Shown: positions 53,365 through 64,000 of the stretch, in pieces
Numbering within the stretch: the first letter of the stretch is position 1
Layout: the number at the start of each line of letters is the position of its first letter
Assembly: GCA_020631735.1 (NCBI GenBank)
Contig: CM036168.1
Span: 96,452,932-96,516,931, forward strand
DNA: 64,000 nucleotides
Reading direction: 5' to 3'
DNA from: Saccharum officinarum
Lineage: Eukaryota; Streptophyta; Magnoliopsida; Poales; Poaceae
Position numbers and translations under genes: made by a program
The notes under the pieces: model-generated
What the model saw: only the letters and a program-made list of their open reading frames with translations
What the model was told of the DNA's origin: nothing
The model's database searches: none

Positions 53365-53904
53365 TCAATGCTCTGATTCTTGCTCCGCATCATCCTCCCT
53401 GGTCGCCTCCGGTAGCACGTTGATCTGAACATCAGCACGGCGCTCGGCCAGAAGTTGCACAGCAATTTTGAGCATGGTATTCACACCTTGAATCAGCACC
53501 TCCTTGTCCACGTCCTTGTGGAGACCTGCCCAGTATTTCATAAGAGCACAGGCATGACTTACTATTTCTAGGGGATTATGAAGTTTCTTCCCCTCAAAGC
53601 ATACTTTGTTTCGCATTTTCCAAAGTGACCAGCAAATTGCTGCAATGCCAACCGCATAATACTGTTTCCCATTGGGAATCCATTTTTCACACCATTTCCA
53701 TGACTGGTCAAAAGAGGTAGGAATGTTGGTAGCTCCCAAACATGTTGCAATAGTTGCCCACACACATTTAGCAACAGAGCATGAGAATAGTAAATGATTA
53801 ACGGTTTCAGGATGTTGACAGAAGTAGCAAAGAGGGTCACCCTGCCACCTTCTCTTTATCATGTTGTCTTTAGTTAAAATGGCATCATTTGCCACTAGCC
53901 ACAA
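53365..53904 (-). pseudogene. LINE C-terminal zinc-finger (zf-RVT-like) segment
   Basis: Reads WQGDPLCYFCQHPETVNHLL followed by FSCSVAKCVWATI, the CX2CX7HX4C cluster typical of the reverse-transcriptase-associated zinc finger of plant LINEs. It ends at a stop at 53365. It is separated from the polymerase block by a frame break near 53950. Confidence 0.85.
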
Positions 53905-53986
53905 AAAAATCTTGATCTTAGCGGGGATTTTCCCCTTCCAGATGTATTTGAAAGAAGGACCCCCATCTGAACTGGTTAACGCATTA

Positions 53987-55417
53987 TTAAGTAGATTTCA
54001 CTGAAAACTTTCCTTTGCTTTCCAATTTCCAACACACAGTGTCTGGACCAGACACCAGTTGTGTGGCAAGCACATCATCCATGATTCTATTCCAGGTATC
54101 TCTCATTTCATTAGTTAACCATCTGCTAAAAGTAACAGGCACTAAGCCATTAACCAGCTGAAAGACAGAGATGTCCTTATGTTCACATAATTTGAATAAA
54201 TCAGGAGATACCATAGACAGAGGATCACTGTACAGCCAAGTATCCTTCCAAACCAAGGTTGTCTTACCATCATTGACACACTTCTTCCTACCTTGGAGAT
54301 AAATGTTTTTTATTTTAAGCAGATCAGCCCAAATGGGAGAATCGGTTTGTTTGTGCTTGACAGAAAAAATATTATCTCTTCTCAGGTACTTATAGTTCAT
54401 GATATCCTGCCACAAACCAGATTCCATTTCAAGCTTCCACCACCATTTGCATAAAAGACTTAGATTCATTATCCTAATATCTTTGATCCCAAGTCCCCCT
54501 TTCTTTTTGCTTTTACAGATTTTAGGCCATCTTACTAAGTGATATTTTCGTTTGGCATGAACACCTTGCCAGAAAAAGGTTCTCCTAACCTTATCCAACT
54601 CCTGAATCACAGTCTTAGGAAGGAGGTAAATGGACATGTGGTAGGTAGGAGCGTTATTTAGGCTGGCTGAAATAAGAGTGGATCGCCCTGCTATAGACAT
54701 AGAAGAACCTTTCCGGACATCAAGACGTTTAGCATTCTTATCTAACATAGGACGCCAATCGATAACATGCAGTCTGCTGGGACTCACAGGTACCCCAAGG
54801 TACTTAATAGGAAAATAACCAATTTGGCAGTTGAATATCTCAGCATAGGCCAACACTATGTTATCATGATCATTAATAACAACAATCTCACTCTTGCTGA
54901 AGTTTATTTTTAATCCTGCCATCATTTCATATAGATATAAAAGCAATTTCAGATTTCTGGCTCTTGTGAGATCATGCTTCAGACAGATAATCGTGTCATC
55001 AGCGTACTGAAGTATGGCAACCCCGTGGGGTATAATATGATCAATTAGCCTAACAACTAGGCCATTACTCTGGGCTTGAAGGATCATTCTTGTAAGGCAG
55101 TCAGCTACAAAGTTGAAAAGGATAGGTGAGAGGGGGTCACCCTGTCTCACACCCTTGTGACTTTTGATGTATGGACCAGTTAGGTTATTAATTCTAACAC
55201 TAACTGTCCCACCTGTGACTACTTGCCTAATCCAACCACACCAGGTTTCATTGAAACCTCTGGCTTGTAGGCAGGCAAATAGCAATCCCCAGTTAACCTT
55301 GTCGTAGGCCTTTTCGAAGTCCAGTTTCAAAATAATCCCACATTCATTTCTCAGTTTGGTTTCATGTAGTATTTCATGCAAGGCTAGAACTCCAGTCATG
55401 ATGTTTCTTCCTTTCAT
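53987..55417 (-). pseudogene. LINE reverse transcriptase
   Basis: Motifs in order: GIILKLDFEKAYDKVNW, GVRQGDPLSPILFNFVADCL, and QYADDTIICL, the catalytic YADD. They are followed by GLKINFSKSEIVVIN, YLGVPVSPSRL and a long C-terminal region with KWWWKLEMESGLWQDI. It would copy element RNA at a nicked target. The upstream part continues at 55460-56197 (KNKAAGPDSIPIEFYQACW and INYGTITLLPKV) across one stop near 55460. Confidence 0.93.
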
Positions 55418-55459
55418 AAAGGCAGATTGTGCTGAGTGAATCAGCTTGTCAGCAAAAGA

Positions 55460-56349
55460 TTATATCCTGATTGTCAGAGTTTTTGTTATGAGCTTATATA
55501 AACAATTGAGGAGACATATGGGTCTGTACTGTTGGATTCGAGCAGCATCAGAGACTTTAGGTAATAAGGTAATGGTACCATAGTTTATCCTGCTAATGTC
55601 AACCTTTCCTTGATGAAAATCAGCAAAAAGTTGTATTATGTCAGACTTAACAATCTTCCAGCAGGCTTGATAAAATTCAATGGGTATGCTATCAGGCCCC
55701 GCGGCTTTGTTTTTCTCCATTTGGGATAAAACATCCCAGATCTCTGTTTCAGATGATGGTTTGCAAAGCTGTTCATTGTCTGATTCAGACAAAGAAACAG
55801 TCCCATCCCAAAGATGTTCACTAAGTTGGATATTGAATGCAGGGACATGCCCAAATAAATCAGAGTAGTAATCAGTAGCATGAGTGAGGAGGTTTTCATC
55901 ACCCTCAATGGTATTATCTCCATGTTCAAAACTTAGGATAGTATTCTTTCTTTTCCTCCCACTGGCCACCCTATGAAAAAAATTTGTGTTTAAGTCACCA
56001 TACAACAGCCATGTTTCATGGGATCTGTTGTGCCAATACAATTCCTCTTGATCAAGAAACTTCAGGTTTTCACTAATAAGCCATGTCTTTCTCTGCCATT
56101 GATTAGTTGATAGAGAATTTGACTCTTCAAGCTCTTCAAGGATGCTTGATATTCTTTCCTGAGTTTCCTTAACTCCCCATGGAGGTTGAGACCCCAACCT
56201 TTAAAATATTGTTTAAGAAGTTTGAGCTTCTGTTGAATCTTGTCTAAAGTGGTTTTGGCTTTGCATGGTTTACTCCATATCCTCTCTACATGAGTAAAAA
56301 AATCAGGGTTGTTAAGCCAACTTAGCTCAAACCTAAATTGGATTGCCAT
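55460..56349 (-). pseudogene. LINE linker and N-terminal reverse transcriptase
   Basis: Two frames joined by a frameshift near 56150: the first has FELSWLNNPDFFTHVERIW, the second WLLYGDLNTNFFHRVASGRK and the start of the polymerase (AAGPDSIPIEFYQ). This order is standard between endonuclease and polymerase in plant L1 elements. Confidence 0.85.
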
Positions 56350-56566
56350 ACTAGGAGTTTTGGAATCGGTCAGAAGGATTAGGGGGTTATGATCAGAGAC
56401 CTCCCGAGGTAGTTTTTAATCATAGCCAAAGGGAACAAGTCTTCCCATTCCTTAGTCATTAGGATTCTATCTAGTTTCTCCAAAACGGGAAACTCTTTAT
56501 TGTTAGACCATGTAAATCTTCCACCTGTCATGATGAGCTCTCTCAGTTCATAAAGGTGGATAAGAG

Positions 56567-56666
56567 NNNNNNNNNNNNNNNNNNNNNNNNNNNNNNNNNN
56601 NNNNNNNNNNNNNNNNNNNNNNNNNNNNNNNNNNNNNNNNNNNNNNNNNNNNNNNNNNNNNNNNNN
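56567..56666. other. Assembly gap (100 N)
   Basis: Exactly 100 N, a size often used for gaps of unknown length. It separates the LINE from the Gypsy element, so the missing Gypsy integrase and 3' LTR and the missing LINE 5' end may lie here. Confidence 0.95.
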
Positions 56667-57504
56667 TAGTGTTTTGAAGGTTCTTCTTTAATTTTCCTTT
56701 TTATGTGGAATATCCCTTGTCTGCTTTCTGACCTTCTATTATCTTACTCCTCAAGGTACAACTGATCTGAATACTGTGTAACACGACAGGGTGCATTAGA
56801 TTAAAACCATCTTCGAGTAAGGGTTGCATATTCAGACAATGCGACTTTCTACTCAAAAGCATCGGCTACCACATTGGCTTTCCCAGGGTGATACTGTACA
56901 TTCAAGTTGTAATCTTTAATTAGTTCTAACCATCTTCGCTGTCTCATGTTCAATTCTGGTTGGGTGAAAATGTACTTGAGACTCTTGTGATCGGTGAAAA
57001 TATTGCACACATTACCAAGTAAATAGTGTCTCAAATCTTTAAGGCATGCACCACGGCGGCAAGCTCAAGATCATGTGTCGGATAATTGATTTCATGTTTT
57101 CTCAGCTGACGGGAGGCATAAGCAATGACTCTTCCTTCTTGCATTAGAACACAGCCTAATCCTGTTTTTGAGGCGTCACAGAACACATCAAAAGGTTTCT
57201 CGATGTCTGGCTGTGCAAGAACTGGAGTAGTGGTCAACAGTTTTCGCAAGGTGTGGAAAGCTGTCTCACACTCCTCTGTCCACACGAACTTATGATCTTT
57301 CTGTAACAGACTTGTCATTGGCTTAGCAATCTTCGAGAAGTCTGGGATAAAGCGACGATAGTAACCAGCTAACCCTAGGAAACTCCTGACTTCTGCACTG
57401 TGGTTGGAGTTTTCCAATCCATAACCTCTTGCACTTTGCTCGGATCTACCAAAACTCCATTTTCCGATAGAATATGACCAAAGAAAGGAACTTTCTTCAA
57501 CCAA
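56667..57504 (-). pseudogene. pol: Gypsy RNase H and following region
   Basis: Starts with [20 protein letters not shown], then [20 protein letters not shown] (the first RNase H acid), [40 protein letters not shown] and [12 protein letters not shown]. Frame breaks lie near 57400, 57030 and 56850. Codons after 56849 still resemble the linker to integrase but are broken. No integrase is seen before the gap. Confidence 0.88.
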
Positions 57505-58337
57505 AATTCACATTTGCTGAACTTAGCATACAACTTATGATCTCTTAATCTGGTCAAGACAATTCTCAGATGTTCTTCATGATCTTTCTCATTCTCAGAG
57601 TATACTAGAATGTCATCAATGAAGACAACTACAAACTTGTCCAACTCTGGCATGAAAACCGTATTCATCAGATACATAAAATATGCAGGAGCATTTGTTA
57701 AGCCAAAGGACATAACAAGATACTCGTACAACCCGTATCTGGTAGAAAAGGCGGTTTTCGGGACATCTTGTGGCCTGATCTTTATCTGATGATACCCTGA
57801 TCTTAGGTCTATCTTGGAGAACACTCTAGCTTTAGCCAACTGATCAAACAAAACATCGATATGAGGCAAAGGATATTTATTCTTGATAGTTACCGCATTA
57901 AGAGGTCGATAATCCACACACATTCTCAGAGTACCCTCTTTCTTTTTCTTCACGAACAAGGCAGGACATCCCCATTCAGACTTACTTGGTCGGATAAACC
58001 CCTTCTTTAGCAATTCTTCCAGTTGCTTCTTCAGCTCAGCTAACTCATCCGGAGGCATCCGATAAGGTCTCCTTGAAATAGGAGCTATTTCGGGGATCAA
58101 CTCGATTCCAAACTCAACATCTCTATCTGGAGGAAGGCCAGGTAACTCGTCTGGAAACACATCCGGGAACTCACACACTACCGGGATCTGGTGGATAGGA
58201 ACAACTTCCATGGCACAGGTCACACTTACAAGGTCTGTTCTTTCGGGCAATGGTACCTGAAAAGTACCCTCTGCCTGCGGATCCTTAAGGGTAAGCAATC
58301 GACTGCATATATCTATGACTGCTCCCCAGTCTTTCAT
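57375..58337 (-). pseudogene. pol: Gypsy reverse transcriptase
   Basis: Shows [69 protein letters not shown] and [19 protein letters not shown], the catalytic DD. This is the polymerase of a Ty3/Gypsy element, which copies genome RNA into cDNA. It directly follows the in-frame stop at the end of the protease. Confidence 0.93.
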
Positions 58338-59798
58338 CTAGTTCATTCCTATTATGACATCCAAAACTAGTCCTGGCATAACTATCAGGTTCACTCGAAA
58401 CTTCCGACTATCTAACTCAAGGGTTGCCCCTCTAACCATCTTATTGGTTAGCACATCAGCCCCTGCTGAACTTATGCGATAACCATAACTCAATTCTGTG
58501 CATAGTTGTTCATGCTTCCGTGCAAATGCTTGACTCATAAAAGAATGCGAGGATCCAGAATCAAATAGAACAACTGCAGGGTGATGGTTAACAAGAAACT
58601 TACCGGCAGTTACAGGTTCTCCTTCAGGAATCTCATCAACGGTGGTATGGTGCACACGGGCAGTGTAAGTCTGTTGCTTCTTTCTAGGCGGATAAGGGCA
58701 GAACTTTGAAAAGTGGCCTGGCTGACCACAATTGTAGCAGGGCCCCTTCACTGTACCAGCAGATCCTATTGCTCCCTTGGAGTTGCTTTGTTCTGCAGCT
58801 GCGGTGATCTTTGCTGGCGACACGGCCATCTTGTACGGCTTCTGTGGTCCCTTGTAGTTCTGAGTTTTATGTTGTGGAGGCCTGAACCTTGCACCAGGTG
58901 CAGACGGACGATAAGAAAGACGATTTGCAGTGACAACTCTGGACTGTGATGGTCCTGACTCAAACACTCTTTTACGATTCTTGGATGCAGTGTAGGCGTT
59001 GTTGTTCTTTTCTTGTTTCAAACAATCACTGACAAAGTCATTGAACCTGGCGCGGGTATTGGTACCCACATGCTTCATCATCTTCGGACTTAACCCTCTC
59101 TTGAAACTAGCAATTCTCTTTGCATCTGTGTCGACCATGTCTGGAGCATAGCGGCACAAGCTATTAAAGGCATGCAGATACTGTGTTACAGTCTTGGTAC
59201 CTTGATTTAAGGCTAAGAACTCTCTGAGCTTCATGTCAACCAACCCTGGGGGAATATAAACTCCCCTAAACGCTTCAGTGAATTCTCTCCAAGTAATCTG
59301 GGCATTGGGAGGAAAGGTGGTGCGGTGATGCTTCCACCACATCCCTGCTGGTCCCTGTAACTGATGTGCAGCATATTCTGTCTTCAGAACTTCTGTCAGT
59401 CTCAGCACACGAAACTTATCTTCCATAGTGTTGATCCATTCTTCAGCATCGAGTGGCTCTACTGCTTCCTTGAAAATAGGTGGCCTAGTATCCATGAAAT
59501 CCTTGAAATTGCTGTACTGGTTCACTCCATGGCCACCACCTTGATTATTTCCTCTCTGAACGTTTTCAGCGATGGTACGTAGAAAATCTTCCATATTCCT
59601 TTGTGACTGCTCGGCGTTGCGCTGGCTTCTAAGAAACTGTGCGAAGAACACTTCTGCAGTGAGCGGTGGAGGAGGGGGCAAATGTGGCTCTGGCTGTGGC
59701 TCCTGGTGATTGACGTTGTTTGCACCACCCCCACCAGCCCCTGCACCGTTGCCACCAGTTTCAGCGGCCTCATACGTGGCACGGCGAGTGTTTGCCAT
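58338..59798 (-). pseudogene. gag: Gypsy gag and protease
   Basis: Begins MANTRRATYEAAE, with a Pro/Gly-rich N-terminus. The gag core (retrotrans_gag type) reads FRVLRLTEVLKTEYAAHQL and WREFTEAFRGVYIPPGLVDM. The zinc knuckle is CYNCGQPGHFSKFC. The protease active site is VVLFDSGSSHSFMS. The frame is open to a TAG at 58338-58340, right after VIIGMN, where most relatives have Trp and continue into the polymerase. So one nonsense mutation splits the polyprotein. Confidence 0.92.
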
Positions 59799-59804
59799 CT
59801 GCAT

Positions 59805-60155
59805 ATTTCAGCAACAAGTAATAATTGAGCGAAGTGGTAGTAATTGTATCCGAATGAACAATCATGCCATACTAAATTTATTGGAGAGAACAAGTCATGC
59901 AATAAAATAGAGGCACAATAATCACATTCCAATTAAAACAACATCACTAATCAAATTACTTCGAATGCAACATCGCGTTCCATACAACCATGTTGCCAGC
60001 ATACATACACTGGACTTTCATGCGTTCAAGCATCACATACACAACCAAGATCCAAAAGATCGCCCGTCTCAAGATCGAACAGGATACAACACGATACATG
60101 GGAACCAAAAGAAGGTCATCGCGACACAGCTTATCACTAACGCAAGGCAACTAGA
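59805..60155 (-). other. Spacer between extra frame and gag
   Basis: About 350 bp with no frame of note. Gag might start from a spliced or reinitiated message, since the extra frame precedes it. Confidence 0.5.
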
Positions 60156-61129
60156 CTACTCCTCGGGGCCGTCGTCGAGGTCGGAGGCGTCACCATCGCT
60201 ACCATCAGTAGAGGCGTCGTCGTCGACGTCCATCTGGGCGGCGTCCGGAGGAGCGTACGGGCCTATCCCGTTGTAGAGGGCATAGAACTCTTCATGCAAG
60301 TTGGCGTTATACCCTTCTAGCTCCTCGACCCTTTGCCTAAGAAGGTCCCTCTCGTTCCAGGCTTCATTCCTTTCTTGCACTAGCTGTCCCATCATGCGAT
60401 CTGCATTTCTGTTGGCCTGAGTCAACGTCTGCACCCGCTGCATCGCACTCTCACCTCTCTCGAGAGCCCGATCTCGCTGCAAGCTCATGTCGGCCAACTG
60501 CTCCTGCAAGCTAGCTATAGCACGTGCTTGCTTCTTCTTCTGCTTCCTTGCTTCAAGCCGATCATTACCTCTTAGACCAGTCAAGGTCCAATAGGTATTC
60601 TCAAGACCCTGATATGCTTTGATGGCTGCATACATGGCACTCATCGTGTGGTTGTCGCTAGCATGTCCTTCACTTGGGCCTCTGACCAAAGCACTACCTT
60701 GTGGCTGCACCCAAATGGCATCACGAGGATCATCTCTCGGGAAGGTACCGGCTAAGGCTGCTGCCAACTCATTAGGAAACCTGCTCATTATGTCTCGGAT
60801 GACATGAAAGGCTGCACCCTCTGCACCCTCAACTGGAGTGCGCCCTTCAAACTCCAAATGCCAGCCAGCCCATTCTGGCGCATCACCAAGGGCAGGGACG
60901 GTGATCTCCACTATCGCAAGTCCATCCTCAGCTAGCTGGCTCTCATTCCAAGAGTACACCGGCTCTTGACCCTCTGGGTACCCACATCATGGAGCACTCT
61001 CCAAAGCAAGGTGGGCATGCCAAACTCACTTAGAAAAGTGTATGTGCTGCGGCGCTCCCGCGGGGCCATCTGGTGACGGGGTGCTCTTCCACCAGTGGAC
61101 TTACGGGCAGTCTTCTTCGTGCGGGCCAT
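60156..61129 (-). pseudogene. Extra Gypsy protein with a histone H3-like N-terminal tail
   Basis: From the ATG at 61129 the first residues are MARTKKTARKSTGGRAPRHQ. Compared with the H3 tail, positions 1-13 after Met differ only at Q5 (K here), and K4, K9 and S10 are retained. The reading continues to FGMPTLLWRVLHDVG, shifts frame once near 60980, and goes on as YSWNESQLAEDGLAIVEITV to a stop at 60156. The middle is an unknown domain. A coiled coil (residues about 200-290, Gln/Arg/Glu-rich) and an acidic Asp/Ser tail follow. It is not gag: gag lies downstream. Its layout resembles the 299-residue protein at 7203-8102. The H3 similarity suggests mimicry of a chromatin mark; that is inference, and this copy is broken by the frameshift. 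Confidence 0.8.
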
Positions 61130-61906
61130 CTGTATCACAAGTTTTAAATTACCCGGTGAGAACATATTTTAAGTTGGTGTCACTTTTATCAAACTAGGAT
61201 AATCCTTTTATAAGGGGAGGAATGCAGATTATGAATGAAATGCTTAGGCAGTATGATGCATGCGCGAGTCTTACGTTCTCACAAACTTAGAAAATAAAGA
61301 CATCTAACGATGAATTCGGTGGCATACAAACGATCTCTCATATACGTAACTAATTCGATCTACACGATAAACGCTGTTATGTACCTGCAGAAAATTCATT
61401 TCAGCCCATTCTCCATGAATGCATGAAAGCAGTAAATCTACCTACACGCTCTACACGAATCCCCAGATGCGTGTACAACGGTAGTAACTACCCAAACACA
61501 TCGTCCTATTGACGGCATCGCCTCAACGGACGGAACACCCACACATGCGATACTTTTCATAAAAACATATGTACAACATGTAATTATTCTAGTATCATAT
61601 AAAACACTCTCCCTAGATCGGCGGTGTATCCGATCATGCTCTCACAGCTCACACTTACCAAAGCGTAGAGGTAACTGATCCATACATTACCACTCAATTA
61701 AGTGGCACTCATACAATAGCACGCCGTATGAGCAACGAAAGAGAAATATGGTGCAAGAACCCCAAGTTAGTACTTAAATAGCCACCTAGAGTCCTTAACC
61801 GGGCATACAGGATATGACCACTGGCACACATTTACTTTTAAAATCACACTTTTTAAATAAAATTTGGTTTTAAATACACTTATGAACAGTAATCACGCTA
61901 AACCAT
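61130..61906 (-). other. Gypsy untranslated leader
   Basis: About 780 bp between primer site and the extra frame. I see no other gene. Confidence 0.6.
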
Positions 61907-61918
61907 GCTCTGATGCCA
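61907..61918 (-). other. Primer binding site of the Gypsy element
   Basis: On the minus strand TGGCATCAGAGC, starting two bases after the LTR end. It differs by one base from the usual initiator methionine site TGGTATCAGAGC. Confidence 0.8.
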
Positions 61919-61920
61919 GC

Positions 61921-64000
61921 TGTAACAGAACCGCCCAATTATACAAGATTAAGTAGGAAAATCATCCGATGGAAGGACAATTTAACAAACTTAAGCCCGT
62001 ATAACCCGGTAGTCCGTGAAATCTCGACGGATTTCAAACCATTTCACATAACAGACAAGATCGTACTAAGTTTAGTGGTCACCATCATAAGTTACATAAA
62101 TGTTCGCGGCATAAAATATATCGGAGTTTAAACATAGTTATTACAAACCAGGTTCGAATAAAAGTAGCGGAAGCGGTAGTTCAAATCACGCACACACACA
62201 ACATTTTTAAATAAAGTGCCAGCTTGGGACCATCTCCAGCAAAAGCATCAGGCGAGAAGTAGCGAATGACCATTGTCCATGGTCCTATGCTTCGCCCATT
62301 GCAGGATAGAGACAGTTGATACAATAGCCATAGTACATCTGTCCATCTGCAACAAGTGGGAACAAAGCCCTGAGTACGAGAAGGTACTCAGCTAGACTTA
62401 CCCGTCATAAACCAGAAATAAAAGACACCAAGGAATCATGATAGGTTTTTTGGTGGGATAGGTGACTCATTTGCAAAAAGACAATTTTTTAGCATTTATG
62501 AAAACCTTTACAACAGCTTTGCATCAAGTTAAATCTTTATTAACCTGTCAACTACATTTGCCCCTATACTAAAGTAACATGTAATTAAACAGGCAATGAT
62601 AACCAAAGATCATTAACAACTTCCATTATGTCATAATTCATATAACTGTCTAAGTGTTCCATCAATATTACTACGATGAAGTAGCTCAAGTCAAGTGTTC
62701 ACTATCCAGTGAACGATGGCGATTCGAATCGATTATTAACCAGCTGGTAAGTTATTCCTCACACAAACCTCACTCACCCGCTAAAGTGAGGTGTTGGTCG
62801 CCGAGTCAACCATTTAGGTAAAGTCGCGAGCTTACCAGGAACCACTTGTACCCGGGGGCCGCCCGACTGCTCTTTGGCCTTATCATCGCGCCCCCGTATC
62901 CTGCCACTACTGCTCCGGTACAGTGCGTTGCGGGTAATCCACTCGGCCCGAATAATCTCCCAGTTTCACGGTCGGAAGGTACTTTATCCGGCCAGCTAAA
63001 TGTGAGGCATGCGTTCAACATGACCCGAGGGACAACAACGGACGGTCCTTAATCGACACAGACGGAAAACACTACAGTCCGAAACCCTGCAAGTTTCCGC
63101 CCGGTCTCAATTTCATTTCACACTTAGTTATACCATGACTTCATAGTCAACCAAACAGATCCAAGTAACCACCTATACCTCGCAGGTGACAGGAAATCAC
63201 CCGACTTCTACCGGTCTAAGCAAGCTAAGCATTGACAAAGGTATCAAATTAAGTAAAGTTAATAATAAATTATTTGCAAACTGGGAGAGAAATGCTCCGG
63301 GGCTTGCCTCTCTCGAAGGAACTTGGACGGTGGTCGAGGCACTCGGGGAGATCTTCACCGGCCTCTTCTTCGGCTTCTGTCACCTCCTGCTGCTGCACCT
63401 CGATCTGCTCCTCTGGCTCCTCGGGTAAGACAACTGGGTTCTCGGTTTGCGATCCTATATGATGCAATGTGCGTAAGTGATTATGTAAGTGTGCATCGAA
63501 GGAGATGAATGCAACGAATATGTTGAAATGCAAGGTAGTCAACATCATCCAAGAAACTATACACTACAAGCACATGTCATCTACTGCATTCTCTTCTACT
63601 ACTATTATGTTAAGTTAACCTATCTTATGAAATGCTTCAAATATACACCAAAGCTTTACTAATTTCTTAATCACACTTAAAACAACACTTGCTTAAACCC
63701 TAAGTAATAATAGGTTTGAATAGCAACATATATTTCTGATGCTCCTAAAATCTAAGAAAATTAAAGTAGCATAATACTACTCTAAACAGACTACCATAAA
63801 AATTTCATGGCATTTGGATAAGTAAACCATCCTATACAAAAATGACAAGCTATAGCATAAAAATGAGCATGAAATTACTTTGTACTATGAAAAGTGTCAA
63901 ACAACAGAATTAATATTTTTCCTAGGTTCTTCATAGCATACTATGACTGCACAAAATTTATCACATGCATGTTTTATACAAAGTTTGCTCTCTAACAAAA
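61921..64000 (-). repeat. Gypsy 5' LTR, partial
   Basis: On the minus strand the LTR ends GGGCGGTTCTGTTACA at 61921, matching the terminus GGCGGTTCTGCCACA of the nested element at 6555. It has a GAGTAC hairpin (62372-62389) with the same neighbours. It runs beyond the window edge; if it is as long as its relative (3.7 kb) it would end near 65600. Confidence 0.8.
62372..62389 (-). promoter_or_regulatory. Conserved LTR hairpin GAGTAC-N6-GTACTC in the Gypsy LTR
   Basis: Same 6 bp stem as at 6039-6056, with a different 6-base loop. Upstream GACGGGTAAGTCT and downstream TTGTTGCAGATGGACAG are shared with the nested element apart from a few bases. Confidence 0.7.

Larger units (their letters stand above)
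53200..56566 (-). mobile_element. L1-type LINE, decayed, cut by the assembly gap
   Basis: On the minus strand the order is endonuclease (56566-56340), linker, reverse transcriptase (56200-53990) and a C-terminal zinc-finger segment (53904-53365), as in plant L1 elements. The endonuclease end shows FTWSNN and SDHNPL (the catalytic SDH). The body has several frameshifts and stops (near 56390, 56150, 55460 and 53950), so it is dead. The 5' end lies in or beyond the gap; the 3' end is not sharp and I saw no clear poly(A) or target duplication. Confidence 0.88.
56667..64000 (-). mobile_element. Ty3/Gypsy retrotransposon, Tekay/Del-like, incomplete
   Basis: In element order from the right: 5' LTR (from beyond 64000 to 61921), primer site (61918-61907), extra frame with histone H3-like start (61129-60156), gag-protease (59798-58338), reverse transcriptase (58337-57375), RNase H (57504-56849), then an uncoded tail to the gap. 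Integrase and 3' LTR are not in the window. Polymerase motifs ([22 protein letters not shown]) are of the Tekay/Del type, which are chromoviruses; a chromodomain cannot be checked because the integrase is absent. Stops and frameshifts make it non-functional. Confidence 0.88.

Noticed and set aside
61040..61165. A genuine histone H3 gene
   Set aside because: Only the first 13-20 residues resemble H3. The globular fold is absent, and the frame continues into an unrelated retrotransposon protein between LTR leader and gag.
63274..63548. Small genes inside the Gypsy LTR
   Set aside because: Leu/Ser- or Glu-rich overlapping frames on both strands without domain; LTR sequence.

Overview
The window is nuclear DNA of a grass (Poaceae). 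Supporting signs are a Stowaway miniature element with TA target sites, two copies of a miniature element with GTGTTTAGTT-type ends, GC-rich first exons, an Opie/Ji/SIRE-type Copia element, Tekay/Del-like Gypsy sequence and CACTA transposons. An andropogonoid grass (sorghum, sugarcane, Miscanthus, maize group) is my best guess from these repeat types, but the species cannot be fixed by reading. One run of 100 N (56567-56666) marks an assembly gap, probably of unknown true length.

Layout. Bases 1-2139 are intergenic with a GC-rich duplicated patch and one miniature element. Bases 2140-23370 are a three-level nest. The end of an old CACTA-like element was hit by a SIRE-type Copia retrotransposon (2348-22910, target duplication CCAAC). 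The left LTR of the Copia was later hit by a 10.7 kb LTR element (2878-13602, target duplication TTAGT). That element has two almost identical 3.68 kb LTRs and no gag or pol. Bases 23810-35594 are a CACTA transposon (target duplication AAT). It holds a solo LTR, the right end of a second CACTA, tandem duplications, and captured host gene pieces: STRUBBELIG-type receptor exons and the first coding exon of vacuolar ATPase subunit G. Bases 35600-38100 are intergenic with miniature elements.

Bases 38129-51645 are a gene island. It has a small secreted PSY-type (tyrosine-sulfated) peptide gene on the minus strand, a five-exon chloroplast VAR3/OZ1-like gene with two RanBP2 zinc fingers on the plus strand, two minus-strand PPR genes of the PLS/E type, and one plus-strand P-type PPR gene. 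The last two PPR genes are divergent and share about 370 bp of upstream sequence. Four of the five host genes are therefore candidates for organelle RNA metabolism, although their proximity may be chance.

Bases 52700-64000 are again transposon-rich: a hAT-like terminus, a decayed minus-strand L1-type LINE (about 53200-56566), the gap, and a minus-strand Gypsy element (56667 to beyond 64000) with a broken gag-pol. Upstream of gag the Gypsy element carries an extra open frame whose first 14 residues nearly copy the histone H3 tail. The 299-residue frame that is the only sizeable gene of the young nested element at 7203-8102 looks like a distant relative of this extra frame, and the LTR ends of the two elements are related. 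I think the nested element is a non-autonomous partner of this Gypsy lineage that kept the extra frame instead of gag-pol. This is the most unusual biology in the window.
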